From Gaiellales bacterium (GTDB lineage Bacteria > Actinomycetota > Thermoleophilia > Gaiellales > F1-60-MAGs149), in assembly GCA_030831375.1 (NCBI GenBank), contig JAURLF010000025.1, positions 1-11,864 of the forward strand: DNA of 11,864 nucleotides, read 5' to 3'. The notes under the pieces were generated by a model. That model worked only from the letters and a program-made list of their open reading frames with translations, did not search any database and was not told the DNA's origin. Position 1 is the first letter of the stretch. Every line of letters starts with the position of its first letter. Position numbers and translations under genes: made by a program. Below are positions 1 through 7,997 of this stretch, in pieces.

Positions 1-56
1 CGCCGCCTTCTCGCCGCCGCCCAGGGGGGCCGCCTCGAAGCGGTGGGGGTCGGCGC
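1..56 (-). other. Unassigned sequence downstream of grpE
   Basis: These bases follow the grpE stop on the minus strand. The next operon member, dnaJ in many actinobacteria, would be expected here, but no ATG, GTG or TTG exists on the minus strand between the stop and the window edge. The only start-like codon is a CTG at 60-58, overlapping the stop as CTGA. It opens a frame reading LSADPHRFEAAPLGGGEKAA to the edge. This does not resemble the J-domain start of DnaJ, and I do not recognise it. The next start may equally lie beyond the window. Confidence 0.3.
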
Positions 57-589
57 TCAGGAGGCGCCCCCGGAGACGACGACGCGGGCGGGGCGCAGCA
101 CGCGGTCGCCCAGGAGGAAGCCCTTCTGGATGACCTCGATCACGGTGCCCTCCGGCTGGTCGGACGGCTGCGCCAGGAGCGCCTCGTGGCGGTGCGGGTC
201 GAAGGCCTCGCCCGACGGGTCGAGCTCGGCCACGCCCTCGCGCTCGAGCAGCGTCCAGAGCGCGCGGTGCACGAGCGCGACGCCGTCGGCGATCGCCTCC
301 GTGTCGGCCGTCGCGAACGCGGCCAGCGCCCGCTCGAGGTCGTCGAAGACGGGCAGCAGGTCGCGCAGGAGCCGCTCGGCGGCCCGCTCGCGCAGCTCCT
401 CGTGCTCGCGGGCGACGCGCTTCTTGTAGTTGTCGAAGTCGGCGGCGACGCGGCGCAGCGTGTCCAGGTGCTCGTCGCGCTCGCGCTCCGCGCGGGCCAG
501 GGGGTCGAGCTCCTCCACGGCGGCCTCCGCCGCGGGGGGCTCCTCCCCGCCGTCGGCGGGGAGGGCCTCCTCGGCCGGGTCGGTCGTGC

Positions 590-593
<4 letters not shown>
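57..593 (-). CDS. grpE: GrpE, nucleotide exchange factor of DnaK
   Basis: GrpE releases ADP from DnaK so that the chaperone can rebind ATP and let go of its substrate; it acts in the cytoplasm as a dimer. The 178-residue product has an acidic, disordered N-terminus (about 1-30), a charged helical/coiled-coil stretch (about 32-90) containing ADFDNYKKR (51-59), and the family-typical C-terminal beta part with FDPHRHEAL (131-139), GTVIEVIQKGFLLGDRVLRPA (149-169, the GrpE signature) and a VVVS ending. Length is ordinary for actinobacterial GrpE. The GTG start at 593-591 overlaps the dnaK stop as GTGA, so translation is probably coupled to dnaK; no separate promoter is visible. A much longer upstream-open frame exists but runs antisense-like through dnaK and is not coding. 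Confidence 0.95.
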
Positions 594-2503
<1,910 letters not shown>

Positions 2504-2510
2504 AGGGGTT

Positions 2511-2515
2511 CCTCC
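2511..2515 (-). promoter_or_regulatory. Shine-Dalgarno site of dnaK
   Basis: On the minus strand GGAGG lies 7 bases before the ATG at 2503. It fixes the dnaK start and contrasts with the plus-strand unit heads, which lack such sites. Confidence 0.85.
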
Positions 2516-2523
2516 GGTGGAAA

Positions 2524-2548
2524 GGGGATGGGGATGGGTGAAGGCGGG
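2524..2548 (+). other. Possible G-quadruplex motif in the dnaK leader (template strand)
   Basis: Four G runs occur on the plus strand: 2524-2527, 2530-2533, 2536-2538 and 2546-2548, with loops of 2, 2 and 7 bases. This fits the G3+N1-7 pattern. Because dnaK is read leftwards, the G-rich strand is the transcribed template, and the mRNA carries the C-rich complement. Such motifs arise easily in GC-rich DNA, so folding is only a possibility. Confidence 0.35.
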
Positions 2549-2574
2549 CGCCGCGTGGGAACGCGGTGCGGCGC
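2548..2574 (-). other. Hairpin at the predicted 5' end of dnaK mRNA
   Basis: A perfect 7-base inverted repeat (GCGCCGC at 2548-2554, GCGGCGC at 2568-2574) encloses a 13-base loop. A competing hairpin uses CCGCG (2551-2555) and CGCGG (2562-2566) with a 6-base loop. The two share bases and cannot form together. The predicted transcription start is near 2576, so the structure would sit at the very 5' end of the message, where it could affect stability or translation. Confidence 0.4.
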
Positions 2575-2582
2575 GTGTTCGC

Positions 2583-2611
2583 ACTCTACAATCTCAGTCC
2601 GTCATTATCAA
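2583..2611 (-). promoter_or_regulatory. Sigma70-type promoter of dnaK-grpE
   Basis: Read on the minus strand, TTGATA (2611-2606; 5/6 match to TTGACA) is separated by exactly 17 bases from TAGAGT (2588-2583; 4/6 match to TATAAT). This predicts a transcription start near 2576 and a leader of about 73 bases. It lies in an AT-rich island unlike the rest of the window. Confidence 0.7.
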
Positions 2612-2612
2612 G
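2592..2612 (-). promoter_or_regulatory. HAIR-like HspR operator overlapping the dnaK -35 box
   Basis: On the minus strand CTTGATA, 7 bases, then ACTGAGA resembles the HAIR consensus CTTGAGT-N7-ACTCAAG, with 9 of 14 half-site positions matching and correct spacing. HspR represses dnaK operons from such sites in other actinobacteria. Here the site covers the -35 element, which would block RNA polymerase. The match is imperfect, especially in the second half-site, and hspR itself is not in the window. Confidence 0.5.
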
Positions 2613-2676
2613 TTATCTTTTCCCAAGGATTGACATCGCTCGAAGGCTGGGACGGCCCGCGCCCCGGCGGAGCCGG

Positions 2677-2682
2677 TAGCAT
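2677..2682 (+). promoter_or_regulatory. -10 element, apparently leaderless promoter
   Basis: TAGCAT lies 7 bases before the ATG at 2690. There is no Shine-Dalgarno site and no convincing -35 at 16-18 bases. The spacing places transcription initiation at or next to the start codon. Confidence 0.5.
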
Positions 2683-2689
2683 CCGTCGC

Positions 2690-4282
2690 ATGCGCCGCGC
2701 CCTCGCCGCCCTCGCGCTCGCCGCCGTGGCGCTGGGGGCCGTCGCCGGGACCGCCGCCGCCCAGCAGCGCCTGACGGCCAAGCAGGTCGCCACCGCCCTG
2801 CAGGCCCGCAACGCCTACGTCCAGCCCGGCATCACGCCGCCGCCCGACGCGGCCGCGCTCGCCGCGGTGGCCAAGGACACGACCGGCATCTACCTGGTCA
2901 TCCTGAAGCGGCCGATCCGCGGCGCCGCCAACGCCAAGGCGTCCGCGAACCGCATCCTCGAGGCGCTCGAGGCGACAGACCCCAACGCCACCGTCGGGCT
3001 GATCGTCAAGGGCAAGCTCAACGGCGCATCGCTCGCCTACCCCGCCGAGCGGGTCCAGAAGGCCGTCGCCGACACCCGCGCGACCGCGGCCGACGACCCG
3101 GTCGGCACCCTCGCCAGCTTCACCGCCGCCGTCTCCAAGCCGAACTTGGCCGACGACGCCCCGGCCGCCGGCGACGACGCGGGCGGCGGCACCAGCTGGT
3201 GGATGTGGGCCGTGCTCGCGCTGCTCCTCGGGGGCATCGCGCTGGTCGCCCTGCGCATGCGCGCCCGCTCGCACGAGCAGCGCCGACGCCGGCGCGGCGG
3301 CTCGATCTGGACGGCGCGCGAGTTCCACGGCGACCGGCTCGAGGCCCTCGCCGCGCGCCACGCCGCGATCACGGAGGAGACGACGCGCGACGTCGAGGAC
3401 CCCGAGGCCGCCGAGCACCTGCAGACCGCGGGCGCCCGCATCCTCGCCCTGCGCCGCACCCTCCCCACCCTCGCGTCCCCGCGCGAGCTGCGCGCCTTCG
3501 CCGGCGAGCTCGACGCCGTCGAGTGGGAGATCCTCTGGGTCGAGTACCGCCTCTCCGACCACGCGCCGCCCGCGCCGATCGCGCGCGGCTTCCCCGGCCT
3601 CTGCTTCTTCTCGCACGAGCACGGCCTCGGCACCGAGGCGATCGAGCTGCGCCGCCCGGACGGCACCGTCGCCACCGTCTACGTGAGCCCCGCCAACCGG
3701 CTCGCCCTGGAGCGCGGCGACGCGCCCGAGGTCTCGATGGTGCACGTGTCCTCGAAGATGGTGCCGTGGCCCGCCGCGCCGTCCTGGTACGGCGCCTACG
3801 GCTGGAACCCCGACGACCTGCCGGGCCTCGAGTACGAGGGCGAGCAGATCTGGGGCCTCGACGGCCCCGAGCGCGACGAGGACCCGTTCGCCGCGGAGGC
3901 GGCGGAGGCAGCGGCGGAGCCGACCGCGGCGCCCGCGACCCGCGAGGACGAGCTTGGCGAGACCGGCGAGCGCCCGGGCGGCTGGCAGCCGCCCGCCGAC
4001 GCGGCCGCCTTCGACGAGCCGACCATCGGCTCGGAGCCCACCATCGGCGACGAGCCGACCGTGGCCGCGGAGCACCCGCGCCCACCCGGCGAGCCCGCCA
4101 CCGGATTCGAGGAGCTCGACGAGGCCGCGCCCGTCGGACTCGTCGGGGACGTCGGCGAGGATCCGCTCGACGACCCGCTCGCCGGCCCCGCCGACGCGGG
4201 AGAGGACACGCTCGACGGCCGCCCGGCCGGCGAGACGACCCTCGAGTGGAACCCGCTCGACGGCGACGACCGGACGCGCTGA
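2690..4282 (+). CDS. Signal-peptide, single-pass membrane protein of unknown function
   Basis: The 530-residue product has a Sec-type signal peptide (MRRALAALAL..., hydrophobic to about 22, plausible cleavage after TAAA at 24). An external alpha/beta-looking domain (about 27-150, with GIYLVILKRP and ATVGLIVKGKL) is followed by a transmembrane helix (about 170-190). An Arg-rich stop-transfer stretch follows, then a cytoplasmic domain (about 205-410) with a helical first half and a GLCFFSHEHG segment near its middle. The C-terminal 110 residues are acidic, Pro/Gly-rich and probably disordered, with three EPT repeats. The external domain loosely recalls TPM/DUF6676-type actinobacterial membrane proteins, but I cannot assign it firmly. 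The ATG at 2690 is supported by the signal peptide and the -10 element upstream. It is divergent from dnaK and lies two bases before a 2H phosphoesterase gene, so the two are probably co-transcribed. Confidence 0.8.
   Translation: MRRALAALALAAVALGAVAGTAAAQQRLTAKQVATALQARNAYVQPGITPPPDAAALAAVAKDTTGIYLVILKRPIRGAANAKASANRILEALEATDPNATVGLIVKGKLNGASLAYPAERVQKAVADTRATAADDPVGTLASFTAAVSKPNLADDAPAAGDDAGGGTSWWMWAVLALLLGGIALVALRMRARSHEQRRRRRGGSIWTAREFHGDRLEALAARHAAITEETTRDVEDPEAAEHLQTAGARILALRRTLPTLASPRELRAFAGELDAVEWEILWVEYRLSDHAPPAPIARGFPGLCFFSHEHGLGTEAIELRRPDGTVATVYVSPANRLALERGDAPEVSMVHVSSKMVPWPAAPSWYGAYGWNPDDLPGLEYEGEQIWGLDGPERDEDPFAAEAAEAAAEPTAAPATREDELGETGERPGGWQPPADAAAFDEPTIGSEPTIGDEPTVAAEHPRPPGEPATGFEELDEAAPVGLVGDVGEDPLDDPLAGPADAGEDTLDGRPAGETTLEWNPLDGDDRTR
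4013..4066 (+). repeat. Three 18-bp tandem repeats encoding EPT(I/V) units
   Basis: Three consecutive six-codon units read DEPTIG, SEPTIG and DEPTVA, placing threonines at residues 445, 451 and 457. They lie in the acidic cytoplasmic tail of the membrane protein. Regularly spaced Thr in an acidic setting could be kinase sites or FHA-binding sites; that is inference only. Confidence 0.7.
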
Positions 4283-4284
4283 GC

Positions 4285-4842
4285 GTGCCGCCCACGCGCT
4301 GGTTCTGGGGCGTCGTCGTGCGCGTCGACGAGGCCCGCGAGGCGCTTGAGGATGTCGCCGGGCTCGCCGGCGCCGACGGCGTGCGCCCGCAGGACCCGCG
4401 CACCGGCCACATCACCCTCTTCTACGCGCCCCTGCGCGGCCGTCGCGCCGCGCCCGAGCTCGCCGAGCGCGCCCGCGCGGCCGCCGCGGCCGCCGCGCCG
4501 TTCGACCTCGTCTGCGCCGGGTTCGGGGAGTTCGCCTCGCCCGAGCGGCCCGTCGCCTGGCTCGGCGTCGCCCGGGGCTCGCACCACCTCGCGGACCTGC
4601 GCGCCGCGCTCTGCGCCTGCGACGAGGACTGCCACCGGCACGCCTTCGTCCCGCACCTGACCCTCGCCTACGGGGAGGACCCGGCGGCCTACGGCCACGC
4701 CCGCGAGGGGCTCGCGCAGCTGGCGGGCGGCGTCCGGGTCGAGACCCGCGTCGAGGAGCTGTGGATCGCCGGCTTCCCGCAGAGCGGCCACCCGGCGCGC
4801 GACCTGCGCTACGTCGAGCGGCTCCCGCTCGGCCCGGGCTGA
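4285..4842 (+). CDS. 2H phosphoesterase / 2'-5' RNA ligase family protein
   Basis: 2H phosphoesterases (LigT/ThpR type) hydrolyse 2',3'-cyclic phosphates or related phosphodiesters, often on RNA ends or nucleotides. The 185-residue product has both required motifs: HIT at 42-44 (GHITLFY) and HLT at 124-126 (PHLTLAY), about 80 residues apart as expected. It has the usual small-domain length and a C-terminal strand VEELWIAGF (156-164). The GTG start at 4285 lies two bases after the upstream stop, which suggests translational coupling; there is no separate Shine-Dalgarno site. The natural substrate cannot be read from sequence. An unusual cluster C110-x-C112-x3-C116-x-H118 precedes the second motif and could bind metal or simply be chance. 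Confidence 0.85.
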   Translation: MPPTRWFWGVVVRVDEAREALEDVAGLAGADGVRPQDPRTGHITLFYAPLRGRRAAPELAERARAAAAAAAPFDLVCAGFGEFASPERPVAWLGVARGSHHLADLRAALCACDEDCHRHAFVPHLTLAYGEDPAAYGHAREGLAQLAGGVRVETRVEELWIAGFPQSGHPARDLRYVERLPLGPG

Positions 4843-4868
4843 CCCGAACCGGCGGGCACGCGTACACT
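4839..4868 (+). promoter_or_regulatory. Promoter of moaA, leaderless or nearly so
   Basis: CTGACC (4839-4844; 4/6 match to the -35 consensus), an 18-base spacer and TACACT (4863-4868) precede the GTG at 4878 by 9 bases. No Shine-Dalgarno site is present. Transcription would start within a few bases of the GTG. The -35 overlaps the end of the preceding gene. Confidence 0.5.
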
Positions 4869-4877
4869 TCCCGCACG

Positions 4878-5876
4878 GTGCCGACCCGCCCGCCCCTCAC
4901 CGACTCCTTCGACCGCCGGATCGAGAGCGTCCGCATCTCGATCACGGACCGCTGCAACTTCCGCTGCCGCTACTGCATGCCGGCCGAGGGCCTGCCCTGG
5001 CTGCAGCGCAGCGAGGTGCTGACGTTCGAGGAGATCGAGCGCCTCGCGCGCATCCTCGCGGCGATGGGCGTCAGCCACGTCCGGATCACCGGCGGCGAGC
5101 CGCTCGTCCGGCGCGACGCGCCCGACCTGATCGAGCGCCTCGTGCGCGTCCCCGGCCTCGACGACCTCGCGCTGACCACCAACGGCGTCGCCCTGCGCAC
5201 CCTCGCCGGGCCGCTCGTCGACGCGGGCCTGCGCCGCATCAACGTGTCGCTCGACTCGCTCGACCACACGCGCTTCGCCGAGATCACGCGCCGCGACATG
5301 CTCGACCGCGTGCTCGAGGGCCTCGAGGAGGCCGAGCGCTACCCGGAGCTCCGCCCGATCAAGGTCAACTGCGTCGCGATGCGCGGCTTCACGGAGCGCG
5401 AGGTGGTCGCCTTCGCGGAGCTCGCACGGCGCAAGCCGTACGTGGTGCGCTTCATCGAGTTCATGCCGCTCGACGCGGACCGCACCTGGTCGAAGGCCGA
5501 CGTCCTGACCGGCGACGAGATCCGCGCGATGATCGAGGCCGAGCACCCGCTCGTGCGCCTCGACGCACCGGCCGCGTCGACCGCGGAGCGCTGGGCGTTC
5601 GCCGACGGCAGCGGGGAGCTCGGCTTCATCAACCCCGTCTCGCAGCCCTTCTGCTCGTCGTGCGACCGGATCCGGATCACCGCCGAGGGAGCGCTGCGCA
5701 CCTGCCTGTTCGCGCTCGACGAGACCGACCTGCGCACGCCGCTGCGCGCCGGCGCGGACGATGGCGCGATCGAGGACCTGATCCGCGCGGCCGTGCTCGG
5801 CAAGCGGATGAAGCACGAGATCGGCGAGCCCGGCTTCGTCCGCACCGCCAAGTCGATGAGCCAGATCGGCGGCTGA
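4878..5876 (+). CDS. moaA: GTP 3',8-cyclase MoaA (molybdenum cofactor biosynthesis)
   Basis: MoaA is a cytoplasmic radical-SAM enzyme that converts GTP to 3',8-cyclo-7,8-dihydro-GTP, the first step of molybdopterin synthesis, which MoaC then turns into cyclic pyranopterin monophosphate. The 332-residue protein has the radical-SAM cysteines C26, C30 and C33 (CNFRCRYC) and the SAM-contacting GGEP (72-75). The C-terminal cluster ligands C259, C262 and C276 (FCSSCDR...RTC) and the essential C-terminal Gly-Gly (331-332) are also present, so it looks fully functional. The GTG at 4878 gives a standard N-terminus (FDRRIESVRISITDRCNFRC); upstream codons overlap the preceding gene and look unrelated. 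No other moa, moe or mob genes are in the window, so the rest of the pathway must lie elsewhere. Confidence 0.97.
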   Translation: MPTRPPLTDSFDRRIESVRISITDRCNFRCRYCMPAEGLPWLQRSEVLTFEEIERLARILAAMGVSHVRITGGEPLVRRDAPDLIERLVRVPGLDDLALTTNGVALRTLAGPLVDAGLRRINVSLDSLDHTRFAEITRRDMLDRVLEGLEEAERYPELRPIKVNCVAMRGFTEREVVAFAELARRKPYVVRFIEFMPLDADRTWSKADVLTGDEIRAMIEAEHPLVRLDAPAASTAERWAFADGSGELGFINPVSQPFCSSCDRIRITAEGALRTCLFALDETDLRTPLRAGADDGAIEDLIRAAVLGKRMKHEIGEPGFVRTAKSMSQIGG

Positions 5877-5877
5877 T

Positions 5878-5893
5878 CGCGGGCGTCCCCGCG
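5878..5893 (+). terminator. Weak hairpin after moaA
   Basis: CGCGGG (5878-5883) pairs with CCCGCG (5888-5893) around a CGTC loop, one base after the moaA stop. No T run follows. It could be a short intrinsic terminator of the GC-rich type, or chance in high-GC DNA. Confidence 0.3.
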
Positions 5894-5915
5894 GCGCACC
5901 AACGCGAAACGGGGA

Positions 5916-5921
5916 TACCAT
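5916..5921 (+). promoter_or_regulatory. -10 element of the PAP2 gene; decides the start
   Basis: TACCAT is followed by 7 bases and GTG at 5929, the same layout as at 2677 and 7363. The motif covers the alternative in-frame ATG at 5920. If it is the -10, that ATG would be untranscribed and the GTG is the true start. Confidence 0.5.
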
Positions 5922-5928
5922 GACGCGC

Positions 5929-6765
5929 GTGGGCGTCGACTCGGTGAACCCCCTGCGCCGCGCCGTCGACCGGGTCGGCGGGCTCCTGCCGCACGGCTGG
6001 CGCGACTTCTGGCTGCAGTTCGCGATCTTCTGGTCGTTCTACGTCGCCTACGAGGGCTCGCGGACGCTCGCCGAGGGCGACCGCTACATCGCGATGCGCA
6101 ACGCGCTCGACGTGCGCCGCGCCCAGGACCTGCTCGGCATCAACTGGGAGCGGGCGATCCAGAACTGGGCCCTGAACGGCCCGGACATCGTGATGGCCGT
6201 CGCCAACTGGACGTACTTCAACTGCCAGTTCACGATCACGTACGCGCTGCTCCTGTTCATCTACTTCCGCCGCAACCACGCCTTCTACTTCATCCGCAAC
6301 GCGCTGCTGCTCACGAGCTGGGCGGGCCTCGTCGGCTACATCCTGCTGCCGACGGCGCCGCCGCGGATGCTGGGCGGCCTCGGCTTCGTCGACACGCTCC
6401 AGCAGACCGCCGTCAACCACGAATCGAGCCTGATCTCGTTCTTCTCCAACCCGTACGCGGCGATGCCGTCCCTGCACACCGCCTACGCGGTGATCATCGG
6501 CTGCGCGGGCGTGCTGGTGTTCGCGAACCCGCTCGTGCGCGGGCTCTGGGTCGGCTACCCGGCGCTCGTCGTCTTCTCGATCGTGGCGACCGCCAACCAC
6601 TGGCTGCTCGACGCCGCCGTCGGCGCCTTCGTCGCCCTGTTCGCGCTCCTGTTCGCGTTCGCCGCCAACCGCGGGCGCATCCCGACGCTCGCCGCGGTGC
6701 GGGCCGGCGACCCGTGGCAGCCGGGGCTCCTCGCCGGGCCCTTCACGCAGCCGACGCGCGCCTGA
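5929..6765 (+). CDS. PAP2-superfamily membrane phosphatase/phosphotransferase, Aur1-like
   Basis: This is a 278-residue integral membrane protein with roughly six hydrophobic segments. Numbered from the ATG at 5920, it has PTAPPR (144-149), MPSLHTAYA (182-190) and NHWLLDAAVG (226-235). The last two are the PAP2 catalytic motifs with His186, His227 and Asp231. PTAPPR preceding SLHT is typical of the inositolphosphotransferase (Aur1/Ipt1-like, PAP2_3) branch rather than small soluble acid phosphatases. Members transfer or remove phosphate from lipid or isoprenoid phosphates at the membrane surface. Its position near PIP-synthase-like and ino1 genes suggests work on inositol lipids, for example dephosphorylating phosphatidylinositol phosphate, but this is inference. 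GTG 5929 is preferred from the promoter position; ATG 5920, with a weak GGGGA upstream, adds three residues. Confidence 0.85.
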   Translation: MGVDSVNPLRRAVDRVGGLLPHGWRDFWLQFAIFWSFYVAYEGSRTLAEGDRYIAMRNALDVRRAQDLLGINWERAIQNWALNGPDIVMAVANWTYFNCQFTITYALLLFIYFRRNHAFYFIRNALLLTSWAGLVGYILLPTAPPRMLGGLGFVDTLQQTAVNHESSLISFFSNPYAAMPSLHTAYAVIIGCAGVLVFANPLVRGLWVGYPALVVFSIVATANHWLLDAAVGAFVALFALLFAFAANRGRIPTLAAVRAGDPWQPGLLAGPFTQPTRA

Positions 6766-6770
6766 GGCCG

Positions 6771-7331
6771 ATGCGGCCGCGCTCCGAGCCCGCCCTCGAC
6801 GCCCACTGGGCCGGGGTGCGCGCCGCGCTCGGCCTGCCCGCCGACGCTCCGTGGACGGCGATGCCGTTCGCGGAGCCCGACGAGGCCGTCGACGGCTTCG
6901 GCGCCGACGCGATGGACGAGCTCGCCGACCTCGCCGCGCGCTCGATGAAGCGGGGCACCTGCCACCTGCTGGAGCAGTTCCGGCGCGACGGCTTCCCGCT
7001 GCGCCGACCCGGCGATCACTGGACCGTGCTGCGCGCAGACGGCGCGCCCGCCTGCACGGTGCGCCTGATCGGCGTCGACGTCCTGCCGTTCGCCGACGTC
7101 GGCGCCGCCTTCGCCGCGCTCGAGGGCCCCGAGCAGGGCGTCGCGCCGACCCTCGCCGCGTGGCGGCGCGTGCACCGCGCCTTCTTCGAGGGCCAGTGCG
7201 CGCGCTGGGGGATCGCCTTCGACCCCGCGCTGGAGGTCGTCTGCGAGTCGTTCATCACCGTCCACAGCCCCCTCCACCCCGTCGCCGTCCCGCCGGACGA
7301 CCGCTGGTCGGCCGCAGCCGACCGCTCGTAG
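6771..7331 (+). CDS. ASCH domain-containing protein
   Basis: ASCH domains have a PUA-like beta-barrel and are thought to bind RNA or nucleotides; E. coli YqfB is an N4-acetylcytidine amidohydrolase. The 186-residue product matches the larger ASCH/DUF437 form: KRGTCHLL (60-67, in place of the usual KRATASL), a GD turn at 81-82, CTVRLIGVDVLPFADV (95-110), a W-RVH-AFF block (131-139) and a closing VCESFITVHS (157-166). Conserved Lys60 and Thr63 are kept. ATG 6771 is chosen because it starts 5 bases after the PAP2 stop with a weak GAGG just upstream; an earlier ATG at 6714 would run 50 bases into the PAP2 gene. It has no promoter of its own, so it is probably co-transcribed with PAP2. A role in lipid metabolism is not evident. 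Confidence 0.8.
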   Translation: MRPRSEPALDAHWAGVRAALGLPADAPWTAMPFAEPDEAVDGFGADAMDELADLAARSMKRGTCHLLEQFRRDGFPLRRPGDHWTVLRADGAPACTVRLIGVDVLPFADVGAAFAALEGPEQGVAPTLAAWRRVHRAFFEGQCARWGIAFDPALEVVCESFITVHSPLHPVAVPPDDRWSAAADRS

Positions 7332-7362
7332 GACCCCGCACCGGGCCGGGCCCGCCGCCCCG

Positions 7363-7368
7363 TACCGT
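7363..7368 (+). promoter_or_regulatory. -10 element, apparently leaderless promoter
   Basis: TACCGT lies 6 bases before the GTG at 7375, with no Shine-Dalgarno site and no clear -35. Layout matches 2677, 5916 and 9352. Confidence 0.5.
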
Positions 7369-7374
7369 GCGCGC

Positions 7375-7968
7375 GTGGGAGTCGAGCGCCTGCAGCAGGA
7401 GTACACCGACGGCACGCGCCGCGTGATCGCGAGCGTGATGGACCGCGCGACGCGGATCCCGGTCACCGCCAACCAGGTCACCGTCGTCGGCTTCCTGATC
7501 AACGTCGCCGCCGCCGTCCTCGTCTACCGCGAGGCCTTCATCGCCGGCGGCCTCGTCTTCCTGCTCGGCTCGATCCTCGACATCTTCGACGGCGCCGTCG
7601 CCCGCGCCCGCGGCGAGGCCGGCCCGCGGGGCGCGATCATCGACTCCGTCCTCGACCGCTTCTCCGAGGCGATCATGTTCGTCGCGCTCGCGCTCGTGTT
7701 CGCCCGCGACGGCGACCAGGTCGCGCTCGCCGCCGTCATCATCGCGCTCTCCGCGTCGCTTCTGACTTCGTACCTGCGCGCCAAGGCCGAGTCGCTCGGC
7801 CTCGACGGCACGCACGGCCTGATGGCCCGCGCCGAGCGCGTGGTCCTGATCGCCGCCGCCCTGCTCTTCGCCCCGCTCGGGGCCCTGCCGTGGGGGATCA
7901 TCCTGCTCGCGATCCTCTCGACCATCACCGTCCTGCAGCGCGCGCGGCACGTGCTGCGCCAGCTCTAG
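7375..7968 (+). CDS. CDP-alcohol phosphatidyltransferase, likely phosphatidylinositol phosphate synthase
   Basis: Members of this membrane family exchange CMP of a CDP-linked lipid for an alcohol. The 197-residue protein shows the complete signature D69xxD72G73xxA76R77-x8-G86xxxD90xxxD94, whose aspartates bind the two metal ions, and several hydrophobic helices. After the signature, SYLRAKAE (132-139) resembles the segment of mycobacterial PgsA1-type phosphatidylinositol phosphate synthases that helps hold the inositol phosphate. With ino1 29 bases downstream, the likely reaction is CDP-diacylglycerol plus inositol phosphate giving phosphatidylinositol phosphate. Phosphatidylglycerophosphate synthase is the main alternative and is less likely. 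The GTG at 7375 directly follows the -10 element. Length is usual for the family. Confidence 0.88.
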   Translation: MGVERLQQEYTDGTRRVIASVMDRATRIPVTANQVTVVGFLINVAAAVLVYREAFIAGGLVFLLGSILDIFDGAVARARGEAGPRGAIIDSVLDRFSEAIMFVALALVFARDGDQVALAAVIIALSASLLTSYLRAKAESLGLDGTHGLMARAERVVLIAAALLFAPLGALPWGIILLAILSTITVLQRARHVLRQL

Positions 7969-7983
7969 CACCCGCACCCACCC

Positions 7984-7988
7984 GGAGG
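7984..7988 (+). promoter_or_regulatory. Shine-Dalgarno site deciding the ino1 start
   Basis: GGAGG lies 9 bases before the GTG at 7998, in the 29-base gap after the preceding stop. It sets the start at 7998 rather than at in-frame codons inside the upstream gene. Confidence 0.75.
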
Positions 7989-7997
7989 ATCCTGATC

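Noticed and set aside
2630..2635. TTGACA on the plus strand as the -35 of the gene at 2690
   Set aside because: It is 41 bases from the TAGCAT -10, and no -10-like hexamer lies 16-18 bases downstream of it.
2594..4075. 493-codon minus-strand open frame opposite the membrane-protein gene
   Set aside because: The composition is a low-complexity Gly/Arg/Ala shadow. It covers the divergent promoter region and has no domain or ribosome binding site.
7340..7358. GC-rich inverted repeat (CGGGC/GCCCG) after the ASCH gene as terminator
   Set aside because: Only a 5-bp stem with a 3-base loop in a very GC-rich stretch; indistinguishable from chance.
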